Shown in pieces: positions 26,777 to 34,991 of a stretch of 64,000 nt of DNA. Position 1 is the stretch's first letter; each line of letters starts with the position of its first letter. A program made the translations under genes and the position numbers. Source of the stretch: an uncultured Chryseobacterium sp. (GTDB taxonomy: Bacteria; Bacteroidota; Bacteroidia; Flavobacteriales; Weeksellaceae); assembly GCF_936933875.1 (NCBI RefSeq), contig NZ_CAKZIK010000030.1, positions 62,001 through 126,000 on the forward strand, given 5' to 3'. Below the pieces are notes generated by a model. The model was not told the DNA's origin, searched no databases, and saw nothing but the letters and a program-made list of their open reading frames with translations.

Positions 26777-26968
26777 ATGAGCGATAAAAAAACTCAAAAT
26801 TCAACCAAAGAAAAAGTGCCTGCGAAGAAAAATTTCGTCCTAAGAATTGATGATGAGACATTCAAACTTCTCGAAAAGTGGGCTGCAGATGAATTCCGTT
26901 CGGTCAATGGACAGATTGAATTTTTACTTCATGAAAGTTTGTTGAAATCGGGGAGGAAAAAGAAATAG
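26777..26968 (+). CDS. Arc-family ribbon-helix-helix DNA-binding protein
   Basis: A 63-residue protein with a Lys/Thr-rich, disordered start and an Arc-like ribbon-helix-helix: strand KNFVLRIDDE, helix TFKLLEKWAADEF, turn RSVNG, helix QIEFLLHESLLKSG. As an RHH dimer it should bind DNA. The ATG at 26777 is preferred over a GTG three bases before. The position directly after the SPFH gene suggests that it may control that gene or act with it (inference). Confidence 0.85.
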   Translation: MSDKKTQNSTKEKVPAKKNFVLRIDDETFKLLEKWAADEFRSVNGQIEFLLHESLLKSGRKKK

Positions 26969-26988
26969 TTATTAAAAAAATTACAGAT

Positions 26989-27348
26989 ATGTCAAAATAT
27001 AAAATCCAAAAATCGCCTTTCGTCGTTCCAACAACCGACGGAAAACTCATTGAAGAAATTTGGGGAAACTCCACCGGAAATTCAGAAATTTCCATAGCTC
27101 ACATGATTGCACCACCAAAATGGAGCGAACCGCATCAAACCCCGGAATTTGATGAATTTACTTACATTATTTCCGGCAAAAAACAGTTTGAGATTGATGG
27201 CGAAATAATTGAACTCGGAAAAGGAGAGAGTATTTTGATTCAGAAAGGCGCAAGAATCCGTTACAGCAATCCTTTTGACGAGCCCTGTGAATACATGGCG
27301 ATTTGCTTGCCGGCTTTTTCGATGGATTTGGTGAACAGGGAAGAATAG
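26989..27348 (+). CDS. Cupin domain protein
   Basis: A 119-residue single-domain cupin. The motif 1 region has EPHQTPEFDEFTYIISGKKQFEIDG, in which the usual second His is replaced by Phe-Asp-Glu context. Motif 2, GESILIQKGARIRYSNP, has Arg where many cupins have His. Metal binding is therefore less certain than in canonical cupins. It lies 20 bases after the Arc-like gene and is followed by a terminator, so SPFH, Arc and cupin are likely one transcript. The substrate is unknown. Confidence 0.82.
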   Translation: MSKYKIQKSPFVVPTTDGKLIEEIWGNSTGNSEISIAHMIAPPKWSEPHQTPEFDEFTYIISGKKQFEIDGEIIELGKGESILIQKGARIRYSNPFDEPCEYMAICLPAFSMDLVNREE

Positions 27349-27372
27349 ACAAAGCGATTATTTAAATTTCAT

Positions 27373-27406
27373 AAAAAGCAGAAATCATCCGTTTTCTGCT
27401 TTTTCA
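27373..27406 (+). terminator. Terminator after the cupin gene
   Basis: AAAAAGCAGAAA (27373-27384) pairs with TTTCTGCTTTTT (27393-27404), with T-rich sequence after it. Confidence 0.85.
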
Positions 27407-27484
27407 TTTTATAAAGTTTAAGGAAATGGCACAGTTTTCATGTAACATTTCACACAAAATGTTTACATATAACAAAATGATTCA

Positions 27485-29374
27485 ATGAAAAAGAAACTCT
27501 TTTCAATATTGGCTTTGTCTGCGGTTTTTGCGGTTCAGGCTCAAATGATAAAAGCGGAGATCAATCTTAATCAGGTAAAGGATGATAAAATCCCTGTGAC
27601 TTTGATTTTCCCCAAAATGAAATCTTCAACGGTAACTTTCAATTTCCCTAAAACCGTCCCCGGAACTTATTCTACGGACGATTACGGAAGATTTGTTGAA
27701 GGAATTAAATTTTTCGACAACAAAGGTACAGAACTGAAATACACTAAAGTCGGTGACAATTCATATGTACTGAAAAACGCTCAAATGCTTTCGAAAGTGA
27801 CGTATTGGGTAAACGACAGTTTCGATACTGAAATTAATGAAACCGACAGTTTTAATCAGAACAAAGAAAAGACTTCACAAAGAAAGGCGGTATTTTCTCC
27901 GTCCGGAACCGACATTGAAGCCGGAAAAGTTTTTATGATTAACACGCATGGTTTCATCGGTTATGTCGAAAATATGCAGGATGTTCCTTACGAACTGAAG
28001 ATTGAAAAACCAAAAGATTTCTACGGAACAACAGCTTTGGTGGACCAGGACAAATCTGATGACACCGATACTTTTGTTTTAGCCAATTATGCAAAAGTTA
28101 CAGATTCTCCTTTGATGTATGCAAAACCAGACATCATGGAGTTTAACGCAGGTGGAATGGACTTTTTGTTAGGCGTTTATTCTCCAACCGGAAAATATAA
28201 AGCAACAGATTTTCGTGGTAATCTTGAAAAAATGGTGGTAGCGCAGAAGAAATTTTTGGGCGATATGAACACCAACAAAAAATATGCGGTTTTGCTTTAT
28301 CTTTCAGGAGGGGAAGGACCACAGGTAAAAGGTTTCGGAGCTTTGGAGCATCATGAATCTACAACAGTGGTTTTACCGGAAATGATGCCGAAAGATGCCA
28401 TCGACAAAACTTTGGTGGACGTTGTTTCTCACGAGTTTTTCCACACTGTAAATCCTTTGAAAACGCATTCTGAAGAGATTCATTATTTCAATTATGCAGA
28501 CCCGAAAATGTCGCAGCATTTGTGGATGTACGAAGGCGGAACAGAGTATTTTGCGAACTTATTCCAAATTCAGCAAGGGTTGATTGACAGAAATGAATTC
28601 CTGCAAAGAATGAGCGACAAAATCAACAATCTGAAAAAATATAACGATACAATGCCTTTCACAGAAATGAGTAAAAACGTTCTGAAGGAAGGCTACAAAG
28701 ACCAATATACCAACGTTTACGAAAAAGGAGCTTTGCTAGCGATGTGCCTTGACATCGAACTTCGCAAACTTTCAGGCGGAAAAATGGGGTATCGCGATAT
28801 GATTCGTGGTTTGGCGCAAAGATTTGGTGAAAACAAACCTTTCAAAGACGCTGAACTGATTGACGAATTGGTAACAATAAGCGGTTATCCACAAGTGAAA
28901 GATTTCTACAATGCCTACATCGCAGGAAATCAGCCAACGCCTTATGAAAAATATTTGGCGATGGCAGGAGTTGAAACCGTCAAGCAGGAAACCCCACCAA
29001 TGATGTGGTTTATTACCGACCCAAATATGACCGATTACGACCAAGCTAACAATGCTTTCAAATTTCCGGAAGTGGCAGAACTTTCGCCTTTCGCAAAAAG
29101 TTTGGGCATGAAACTGTCTGACGAAATTGTGTCTGTCAATGGAAAAACCATCAATATTGCCAATGTTCAGGATTTTGTGAGGTTTATTGCTTCCATTAAA
29201 AGTGGGGAAGATGTTACCGCAGAAATTCTCAGGAAGAACGGTGATAAGTGGGACAAAATGACTTTGAAAGGTAAAGCCATACTTTCATCACAAAGTTTTG
29301 TGAATTTGAAGTTTAAACCAAGTGCAACTACTGAAGAAAAGCAGGTTCGCGAATGGTGGTTAACCGGAAAATAA
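27485..29374 (+). CDS. M61 family metallopeptidase (glycyl aminopeptidase type) with PDZ domain
   Basis: Exported zinc peptidase. A signal peptide (about residues 1-20, ending VQA-Q) is followed by an N-terminal beta-rich domain. The M61 catalytic domain has zinc motif HEFFH near residue 316 and a downstream Glu in MYEGGTEYFANLF. The C-terminal PDZ-like part has SLGMKLSDEIVSVNGK. The 629-residue length fits the family. It stands alone between terminators. The protein is probably periplasmic or surface-exposed. Confidence 0.92.
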   Translation: MKKKLFSILALSAVFAVQAQMIKAEINLNQVKDDKIPVTLIFPKMKSSTVTFNFPKTVPGTYSTDDYGRFVEGIKFFDNKGTELKYTKVGDNSYVLKNAQMLSKVTYWVNDSFDTEINETDSFNQNKEKTSQRKAVFSPSGTDIEAGKVFMINTHGFIGYVENMQDVPYELKIEKPKDFYGTTALVDQDKSDDTDTFVLANYAKVTDSPLMYAKPDIMEFNAGGMDFLLGVYSPTGKYKATDFRGNLEKMVVAQKKFLGDMNTNKKYAVLLYLSGGEGPQVKGFGALEHHESTTVVLPEMMPKDAIDKTLVDVVSHEFFHTVNPLKTHSEEIHYFNYADPKMSQHLWMYEGGTEYFANLFQIQQGLIDRNEFLQRMSDKINNLKKYNDTMPFTEMSKNVLKEGYKDQYTNVYEKGALLAMCLDIELRKLSGGKMGYRDMIRGLAQRFGENKPFKDAELIDELVTISGYPQVKDFYNAYIAGNQPTPYEKYLAMAGVETVKQETPPMMWFITDPNMTDYDQANNAFKFPEVAELSPFAKSLGMKLSDEIVSVNGKTINIANVQDFVRFIASIKSGEDVTAEILRKNGDKWDKMTLKGKAILSSQSFVNLKFKPSATTEEKQVREWWLTGK

Positions 29375-29381
29375 TTAAAAG

Positions 29382-29411
29382 AAAAGCCCGAAATTAATCG
29401 GGCTTTTTTGT
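29382..29411. terminator. Bidirectional terminator between the M61 and HAD genes
   Basis: AAAAGCCCGA (29382-29391) against TCGGGCTTTT (29398-29407), A-run on the left and T-run on the right, between convergent genes. Confidence 0.9.
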
Positions 29412-29413
29412 TT

Positions 29414-30025
29414 TTAAAAGTTAAGTCCTAGATCTTTCAGCTCTTTTTCTAAATCAGTTGTTGGAGTAATATGAACGGTGATAAATCCCAAAGATTTCGC
29501 CACTTCAATATTTTTAGCGTTGTCGTCAATAAAGACAGATTCTTCAGCTTTAATATTGTAACGTTCTAATAAGACTTCCCAAATTTTTGGATCGGGTTTG
29601 ATGAGTTTTTCTTCTCCCGACACTACAATTTTCCCTTTGAAAGCTTTGAAGAAATCATAATTTTCCAAAGCATACGGAAATGTTTCGTGTGACCAGTTTG
29701 TCAATCCGAAAAGTTCATAATCTGTATTTTCAAGTTTTCTTAAAACAGCTACATTTGCAGGAATATCAGAGCGAAGCATTGTTGTCCAGTTATCGTAATA
29801 CGCATGAAGTTCCTTTTCCCAATCCGGATGTTTTGCCACCTGAATTTCGGTTCCTTCAGCCAAAGTTCTTCCGCGGTCCTGTTCTGCATTCCACTCATCT
29901 TCGGCGATGTGTTTCAGGAAATATTCCATCTTTTCGTCATCGTTAAAATAATCTTTAAAGAAATAACGCGGATTCCAGTCCATCACCACACCACCAAAAT
30001 CGAAAATGATATTTTTTATTGCCAT
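29414..30025 (-). CDS. HAD-superfamily hydrolase (YihX-like phosphatase)
   Basis: A 203-residue HAD phosphatase. Motif I is IIFDFGGVVMDWNP: the nucleophile Asp is present, but the usual second Asp of DxD is Gly, as in the YihX-like subfamily (DLGN). Motif II lies in LFGLTNWSHE, motif III is the Lys in EEKLIKPDPKIW, and motif IV is VFIDDNAKNIEVA. A helical cap follows motif I. Its start codon shares a base with the stop of the upstream antiporter gene (TAATG), which implies translational coupling. The substrate is unknown, possibly a sugar phosphate. Confidence 0.88.
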   Translation of the reverse strand: MAIKNIIFDFGGVVMDWNPRYFFKDYFNDDEKMEYFLKHIAEDEWNAEQDRGRTLAEGTEIQVAKHPDWEKELHAYYDNWTTMLRSDIPANVAVLRKLENTDYELFGLTNWSHETFPYALENYDFFKAFKGKIVVSGEEKLIKPDPKIWEVLLERYNIKAEESVFIDDNAKNIEVAKSLGFITVHITPTTDLEKELKDLGLNF

Positions 30026-31314
30026 TATTTTTTAATTTTTTTGAATAGAATAAACCCAATTGTCACCACAATCAGGATGTGAAGATAGTAAGCATTTTGA
30101 AGTAATTCCAAATAATCAATTTTAAATTTACTTAAAGAAATCAGGATTAAAATTTGTGCTCCATAAGGAATCAAACCCTGAATATAACATGCGAAAATAT
30201 CGAGAACTGAAGCGGAATTTTTCGGTTCAACGTCATATTTATCATTTATTTCTTTGGCTACTTTTCCGCTGATGAGAATGGCAATTGTGTTATTTGCGAC
30301 GCAAAGATTGGCTACACTTACCAAACCTCCAATTCCGAGCAAAGCACTTTTCTGTCCGTTGATAAAAGAATTAATTTTATTCAGCAAAAACTGAATTCCG
30401 CCTGCTTTTTCCACCATTGCTGCCAAACCTCCCGTTAATAATGAAAGCAGAAAAATTTCGGTCATAGATGTGAAACCTTCGTATGTTGTTTTAGCAAGTT
30501 GCATCACATCAAAGCTTCCATTAAACAATCCGAAAATTCCGGCAGCCAACAATCCTGCGAAAAGGGTTACAAAAACATTTACGCCGCGAAGTGACAGTAC
30601 AATCACAACGAGGTAGGGAAGAATAAGCCAAAGGTTGAAATCTCCAACATTGAAATCGGTTTTCCCAACTTGGGAATTCAAACCTAAAACCAGAAAGATA
30701 ACTAACGCTAAAATTGCTGCAGGAAGCGCAAGTTTAAAATTTGCTCTGAATTTATCTTTCATTTCACAACCTAAACTTTGTGTCGCCGCAATCGTAGTAT
30801 CTGAAATAATTGAAAGGTTGTCGCCAAACATCGCGCCACAAAGTAAAGCAGCACCAATCAAGCCAAGTGGAGATCCGCTTTTTTCCGCCAGTTCAATCAC
30901 AATCGGACCCAGCGTTACAATAGAACCCACCGAAGTTCCAGACGCAAAAGAAAGAAAAGATGCAATGACAAAAACGCCGGCTGCAAAATATTGTGGAGAA
31001 ATATAAGTTAAGCCCAAATTCACAATGCTGTCGACACTTCCCGAAGCTTTCGAAACTGTCGCAAAAGCTCCGGCCAAAAGGTAAATGATACACATTGTTA
31101 GAATTTTTCCGTCGCCGCAGCCTTTCAGAAAAATATCAGCTTTATCATGAACTGAACCTTTAAAAATTAAAAAAGCAGCTACAATTCCCAACAACGCAGC
31201 AATTGGAGACGGCATTGCGTAGAAATCGTTATTGTAAACTCCGAAACCTAGAAAGGAGAAAATAAATATCAGAAAGGGGAGAATCGAAACAATTCCCGGA
31301 TTTGCCTTCAACAT
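30025..31314 (-). CDS. NhaC-family Na+/H+ antiporter
   Basis: A 429-residue membrane transporter with about eleven hydrophobic helices. Family features include FLSFASGTSVGSIVTLGPI, with small-residue helix breaks, and GAMFGDNLSIISDTTIAATQSLGCEM, the conserved Asp-containing segment of NhaC-type antiporters. A second similar half carries VANLCVANNTIAILISGKVAKEI. It probably exchanges sodium, or an amino acid or dicarboxylate, for protons; the substrate cannot be fixed from sequence. The downstream HAD phosphatase overlaps it by TAATG. Confidence 0.88.
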   Translation of the reverse strand: MLKANPGIVSILPFLIFIFSFLGFGVYNNDFYAMPSPIAALLGIVAAFLIFKGSVHDKADIFLKGCGDGKILTMCIIYLLAGAFATVSKASGSVDSIVNLGLTYISPQYFAAGVFVIASFLSFASGTSVGSIVTLGPIVIELAEKSGSPLGLIGAALLCGAMFGDNLSIISDTTIAATQSLGCEMKDKFRANFKLALPAAILALVIFLVLGLNSQVGKTDFNVGDFNLWLILPYLVVIVLSLRGVNVFVTLFAGLLAAGIFGLFNGSFDVMQLAKTTYEGFTSMTEIFLLSLLTGGLAAMVEKAGGIQFLLNKINSFINGQKSALLGIGGLVSVANLCVANNTIAILISGKVAKEINDKYDVEPKNSASVLDIFACYIQGLIPYGAQILILISLSKFKIDYLELLQNAYYLHILIVVTIGFILFKKIKK

Positions 31315-31329
31315 AAAAACCTAAATTAA

Positions 31330-31366
31330 AAATAAATGCAGCAGAATTTCCGCTTAGATGCTGCAA
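31330..31366 (-). terminator. Probable terminator of the HsdR_N-like gene
   Basis: TGCAGCA (31337-31343) and TGCTGCA (31359-31365) form a stem on the minus strand with a T-rich 3' side, 25 bases after the stop. Confidence 0.6.
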
Positions 31367-31389
31367 AATTAGGAAATATCAGATTAATA

Positions 31390-31824
31390 CTAAAACAGGA
31401 ACGGACTGAAACTGTATTGACCTTCGGAAAGCGTCGCTGAAATATGGTTTAACCCGTTCGTTAACAAAATTTTTTCAGCTCCAATCACTGAATTGTAACG
31501 CGCAATTTGCTCGAAAGTTTTCTCGGTTAGTTTCACTTCCGGAGCTTTGCATTCAACCAGAATTTTGGGTTGAGTTTTTTCGGTAACAAGCAAATCAATT
31601 CTTTTGGTCGTTTTATTAAGTTCAAGCTTTTTTTCGAGTATTAAAGAGGAAAGATTTCGCTTTTCAACCAAGTGGAAATAGTGAATCCAGTGTTGCCGAA
31701 CCCATTCTTCAGGCGTGAGCAAAAGCCAGTTTTTGCGCACCAAATCATAAATAAAAAACTTATCTTTGTCTGTCCTGATTTGGAAATCAAAAGTATTCTC
31801 AAAATTAAGTTTCGGAAGTTGCAT
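31390..31824 (-). CDS. HsdR N-terminal-like (PD-(D/E)XK fold) protein
   Basis: A stand-alone 144-residue protein resembling only the N-terminal nuclease-like domain of type I restriction enzymes. It shows a plausible PD-(D/E)XK core: Asp in KRIDLLVTE, then ILVECKAPEV (ExK), with a Gln-containing helix FEQIARYNSV after it. No helicase, HsdM or HsdS is nearby, so it is not a restriction system. It is a conserved neighbour of holA in flavobacteria and may have a replication or repair role (inference). Start codons of the two genes are 2 bases apart. Confidence 0.82.
   Translation of the reverse strand: MQLPKLNFENTFDFQIRTDKDKFFIYDLVRKNWLLLTPEEWVRQHWIHYFHLVEKRNLSSLILEKKLELNKTTKRIDLLVTEKTQPKILVECKAPEVKLTEKTFEQIARYNSVIGAEKILLTNGLNHISATLSEGQYSFSPFLF
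31761..31768 (+). promoter_or_regulatory. -7 element of holA, inside the HsdR_N-like gene
   Basis: TATCTTTG, 58 bases before the holA ATG. A TTG lies 25 bases further upstream, slightly outside the usual spacing. Confidence 0.4.
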
Positions 31825-31826
31825 TT

Positions 31827-32864
31827 ATGAAAGAGTTGAATTATGTCCTCAAAAATATTAAAAATAAGGAGTTTTTACCGATTTATTTTTTCCATGGCGA
31901 AGAGCCTTATTTTATGGATGTTGCAGTGAAATCTTTTGAAAATGATGTTCTGGAAGAGGATGAAAAGGCTTTTAACCAAACAGTGGTTTACGGAAAAGAT
32001 GCCACGTATGCAGAAGTTTTGGCTTTGGCGCGTCAGTTTCCGATGATGGGAGAAAAGCAGGTCATTATCCTGAAGGAAGCACAAGAAATTCGACTTACCG
32101 AGAAAGAATTGGACGCTTTGAAAGCGTATGTTGAAAATCCTGTTGAATCCACACTTCTCGTTATTGCCCATAAATACAAAAAAGTAGATTCCCGAAAAAG
32201 TTTTGCAAAAACACTCAGCAAAAACAAAATGCTTTTTTTAAGCGAAAAAATGAAAGACTGGGAAGTTCCGAAATGGATTGAAAACGAACTTTCTGTAATG
32301 GGAATAAAAGCAAAACCCAATATTCCTGTCGTACTTTCCGAATATTTGGGAACCGACCTTTCAAGGATTTCCAATGAACTCAACAAGCTTAAAATTATTC
32401 TGAAAGAGGGCGAGGTTTTAGACGAAAAACTCATAGAAACCCACATCGGAATCAGCAAAGATTTCAATGTATTTGAACTGATTAAAGCTTTAGGAAAAAA
32501 GGATGGCGAAAATGCGTTCCGGATTGCACATTATATTGGTAAAACGCCCAAAATAAATTCTTTTGTGATGATGATGGGAAATTTATACACCTTTTTTTCA
32601 AACTTGATTATTTTTCACACGATGCAAGGACGTTCTCAACAGGAAATGGCTTCTGCAATGGGTGTAATTCCATATTACGTTAAAGATTACGCCGAAGCAT
32701 CAAGATTTTACAACCTGAAACATACCACAAGAATTATTTCAATACTTCGCGAAATAGATTTGAAAAACAAAGGTTTAGGAGCCGTCAACGTGGATGAAGG
32801 TGAACTGCTGAAGGAAATGGTTTTTAAAATTTTGAATGTTGATAAGACGAAAGTGAAAGTGTAA
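31827..32864 (+). CDS. holA: DNA polymerase III subunit delta
   Basis: Clamp-loader subunit that opens the sliding clamp. The 345-residue protein starts with LPIYFFHGEEPYFMD near residue 17, the degenerate nucleotide-binding region of delta. The middle domain has RISNELNKLKI, and the helical C-terminal collar domain ends in LLKEMVFKIL. Length and domain order are normal. It is divergent from the HsdR_N-like gene, and a repeat-bearing gap follows before trxB. Confidence 0.92.
   Translation: MKELNYVLKNIKNKEFLPIYFFHGEEPYFMDVAVKSFENDVLEEDEKAFNQTVVYGKDATYAEVLALARQFPMMGEKQVIILKEAQEIRLTEKELDALKAYVENPVESTLLVIAHKYKKVDSRKSFAKTLSKNKMLFLSEKMKDWEVPKWIENELSVMGIKAKPNIPVVLSEYLGTDLSRISNELNKLKIILKEGEVLDEKLIETHIGISKDFNVFELIKALGKKDGENAFRIAHYIGKTPKINSFVMMMGNLYTFFSNLIIFHTMQGRSQQEMASAMGVIPYYVKDYAEASRFYNLKHTTRIISILREIDLKNKGLGAVNVDEGELLKEMVFKILNVDKTKVKV
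31850..31857 (-). promoter_or_regulatory. -7 element of the HsdR_N-like gene, inside holA
   Basis: TATTTTTG on the minus strand, 25 bases before the ATG at 31824, within the first codons of holA. Confidence 0.45.
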
Positions 32865-33193
32865 TTGTAGTTAGGTTGGATGATGGAGGATGGATGTCGG
32901 ATGCCCTGTAGAGAGGCCATTTATCAAGTTTCACGTTCATTTATAACAACAAAACGAGCAAAAGGTTTTTTTTGACTAGATAAGAATGACAAAAGTTGGC
33001 AAAATAGTTAATTTAATCAACTCTTGAATCCGTGAAATTCTTTGTAATCCGTGGGTAATCAAAACATCCGGCTTTCATCATCCAACATGCAACAATGTCA
33101 TTGACAAAATTCATCACAAAAAAATTTCAGAACCCAAAATAAATTACGATTTTTGGGAATCAATAAAAATTTAAAAATAACAAAGAAATTCCT
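32865..33193. repeat. Repeat-bearing gap between holA and trxB
   Basis: An imperfect inverted repeat joins GGTTGGATGATGG-type sequence at about 32874-32889 with CATCATCCAAC at about 33076-33086. Short direct repeats of AATCCGTG occur near 33026-33053. This resembles decayed dispersed intergenic elements. I see no open frame, RNA gene or terminator of note, and no clear -7 box before trxB. Confidence 0.5.
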
Positions 33194-34132
33194 ATGGAAA
33201 ATGTTTTAGACTGTGTTATCGTTGGTTCCGGACCGTCCGGATTTACGGCTGCAATTTACGCTGCAAGAGCAGATTTGAAACCCGAATTATACACAGGACT
33301 CGAACCGGGAGGTCAGTTGACAACCACTACAGAAGTTGATAATTTTCCTGGATATCCTGATGGAGTTACAGGTCCTGCCATGATGATGGACTTACAAAAA
33401 CAGGCCGAAAGATTCGAAACTAAAGTTCATTACGAAATGATTACGAAAGCCGAATTTTCGGGTGAAGTGGGTGGTGTTCATAAACTTTGGGCCGGAAATA
33501 AGGAAATCAATGCCAAATCTGTGATTATTTCTACAGGAGCAACGGCGAAATATCTTGGTCTTGATGACGAGAAAAAATACAGTGGAGGAGGAGTGTCTGC
33601 TTGTGCAACCTGCGACGGATTTTTCTACAAAGGAAAAGAAGTAATTGTTGTTGGAGGTGGAGACACCGCAGCTGAAGAGGCTACTTATTTAGCAAATTTG
33701 TGTACAAAAGTGACGATGTTGGTAAGAAAAGATGAGTTCCGTGCTTCAAAAGCAATGATTCACCGCGTTGAAAATACACCGAATATCGAAGTAAAATTCT
33801 TCCACGAATTAATTGGAATTGAAGGAGAAAATGGTTTGGTAGAACGCGCTGTAGTCATTAACAACCAAACTCAGGAAACGTCAAAAATTGATGTTCACGG
33901 AATTTTTATTGCCATTGGTCACAAACCAAATACAGATATTTTTAAGGAGCAAATAACTTTGGACGAAAACGGTTATATCAAAACTGTTCCGGGTTCTTCA
34001 AAAACAAATTTACCGGGCGTTTTTGCTGCGGGTGATGTTCAGGACCACATTTACAGACAGGCAATCACCGCTGCGGGAAGCGGATGTATGGCTGCAATGG
34101 ATGCAGAAAGATATTTGGGAGAACTGAAGTAA
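33194..34132 (+). CDS. trxB: Thioredoxin reductase
   Basis: Flavoprotein that reduces thioredoxin with NADPH. The 312-residue protein has the FAD-binding loop VGSGPSGFTAAIYAARA at the N-terminus and the redox-active CATC motif near residues 137-140 (SACATCDGFFY). An NADPH-binding loop follows, VVGGGDTAAEEA, and the C-terminal FAD motif is GVFAAGDVQDHIYRQ. Full length. It stands alone and is followed by a terminator. A likely partner is the thioredoxin-like protein encoded near 56 kb. Confidence 0.97.
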   Translation: MENVLDCVIVGSGPSGFTAAIYAARADLKPELYTGLEPGGQLTTTTEVDNFPGYPDGVTGPAMMMDLQKQAERFETKVHYEMITKAEFSGEVGGVHKLWAGNKEINAKSVIISTGATAKYLGLDDEKKYSGGGVSACATCDGFFYKGKEVIVVGGGDTAAEEATYLANLCTKVTMLVRKDEFRASKAMIHRVENTPNIEVKFFHELIGIEGENGLVERAVVINNQTQETSKIDVHGIFIAIGHKPNTDIFKEQITLDENGYIKTVPGSSKTNLPGVFAAGDVQDHIYRQAITAAGSGCMAAMDAERYLGELK

Positions 34133-34148
34133 TTTAACATAATATACA

Positions 34149-34178
34149 GAGGGCCGAATATTTCGGCTCATTTTTTTT
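34149..34178 (+). terminator. Terminator of trxB
   Basis: GAGGGCCGAATA against TATTTCGGCTC forms a stem around 34149-34169, followed by eight T. Confidence 0.82.
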
Positions 34179-34189
34179 AATTTCAACCA

Positions 34190-34552
34190 ATGAAACAATT
34201 GCTGTATGTTTTTTTTGGAGGCGGTTTGGGAAGTGTGCTGCGTTTTATGGTTTCCAATTATACCCAGAAACTTTGGAATTTCAACAGTTTTCCGATGGGA
34301 ACTTTTTTGGTGAACATCATCGGATGTTTTCTGATTGGCATTTTCTCTGCTTATTTTATGAAATCCAACAGCGTTCTGAAGTTTTTATTGATTGCAGGAT
34401 TCTGTGGCGGCTTCACAACATTCTCAACTTTTTCGGCTGAAAATATTTCTTTATGGCAATCCGGAAATTATTTGGTTCTTGGGCTGTACATTTTTGGAAG
34501 TTTAATGGTTGGAGCTTTGGCTGTTTATTTTGGTCTTGAATTGGGAAAATGA
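34190..34552 (+). CDS. crcB: Fluoride efflux protein CrcB/FluC
   Basis: Small dual-topology fluoride channel. The 120-residue protein has four hydrophobic helices, GGGLGSVLRF near the N-terminus, the pore segment GTFLVNIIGCF with its conserved Asn, and GFCGGFTTFSTFS with the Phe/Thr/Ser track for fluoride. Only one crcB copy is visible, which fits a homodimer. The 57-base upstream gap is too short for a fluoride riboswitch. The next gene overlaps by ATGA. Confidence 0.93.
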   Translation: MKQLLYVFFGGGLGSVLRFMVSNYTQKLWNFNSFPMGTFLVNIIGCFLIGIFSAYFMKSNSVLKFLLIAGFCGGFTTFSTFSAENISLWQSGNYLVLGLYIFGSLMVGALAVYFGLELGK

Positions 34553-34926
34553 TAAGAAAAATAAAAATATCGGATTCTCAGCGATTAGGAATTTTCAGAA
34601 TTTTAATTCTGATTTTCTTTTTTATGAATTTGACTAGTTGTTCCAATGAAGTGAAAGAAACTTTAGTTGCCAATAATTCGACATGGGTTTTTTCTAAACA
34701 GGATTTTAATAATCCCGAAAGTTTATCGACAGCAAAACTGATGTTCAAAAATAACGGATACGTTTTTGAAACTGAAACAATTCTGTATTATCCGTATTCA
34801 TATTTTTCAGGAACTTTAACCATCAATAATCAGGAATTTGAGGTTTTATCGATAAAAGATGATTTAATTGTTTTAAGGAATAAGAAATACGGAACCATTG
34901 CAAAACTGAGTAAAGTTAAAGATTAG
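34549..34926 (+). CDS. Hypothetical lipoprotein
   Basis: A 125-residue protein I do not recognise. A basic N-terminus and a hydrophobic segment end in a lipobox, MNLTSC, with Cys near residue 31, so the mature part would be membrane-anchored outside the cytoplasm. The mature part looks like a small all-beta domain (KLMFKNNGYVFETET, YFSGTLTINNQEFEVLSI). It overlaps crcB by four bases (ATGA), so it is co-translated with it. A decayed gene on the other strand follows. Confidence 0.75.
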   Translation: MIRKIKISDSQRLGIFRILILIFFFMNLTSCSNEVKETLVANNSTWVFSKQDFNNPESLSTAKLMFKNNGYVFETETILYYPYSYFSGTLTINNQEFEVLSIKDDLIVLRNKKYGTIAKLSKVKD

Positions 34927-34991
34927 TATTTTGTCCTATAATTTATATTATGTTAAATTGGATATTTCTTAGGAAAGTGATAAATCTAATG

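Noticed and set aside
29414..31314. NhaC plus HAD as a toxin/antitoxin or defence pair
   Set aside because: Both are common metabolic or transport families; TAATG coupling alone is not evidence of such a system.
31390..31824. Remnant of a type I restriction system
   Set aside because: Only an HsdR_N-like domain is present; no helicase, methylase or specificity gene lies near, and holA is the neighbour.
34133..34189. Fluoride riboswitch before crcB
   Set aside because: The gap is 57 bases and is taken up by the trxB terminator.
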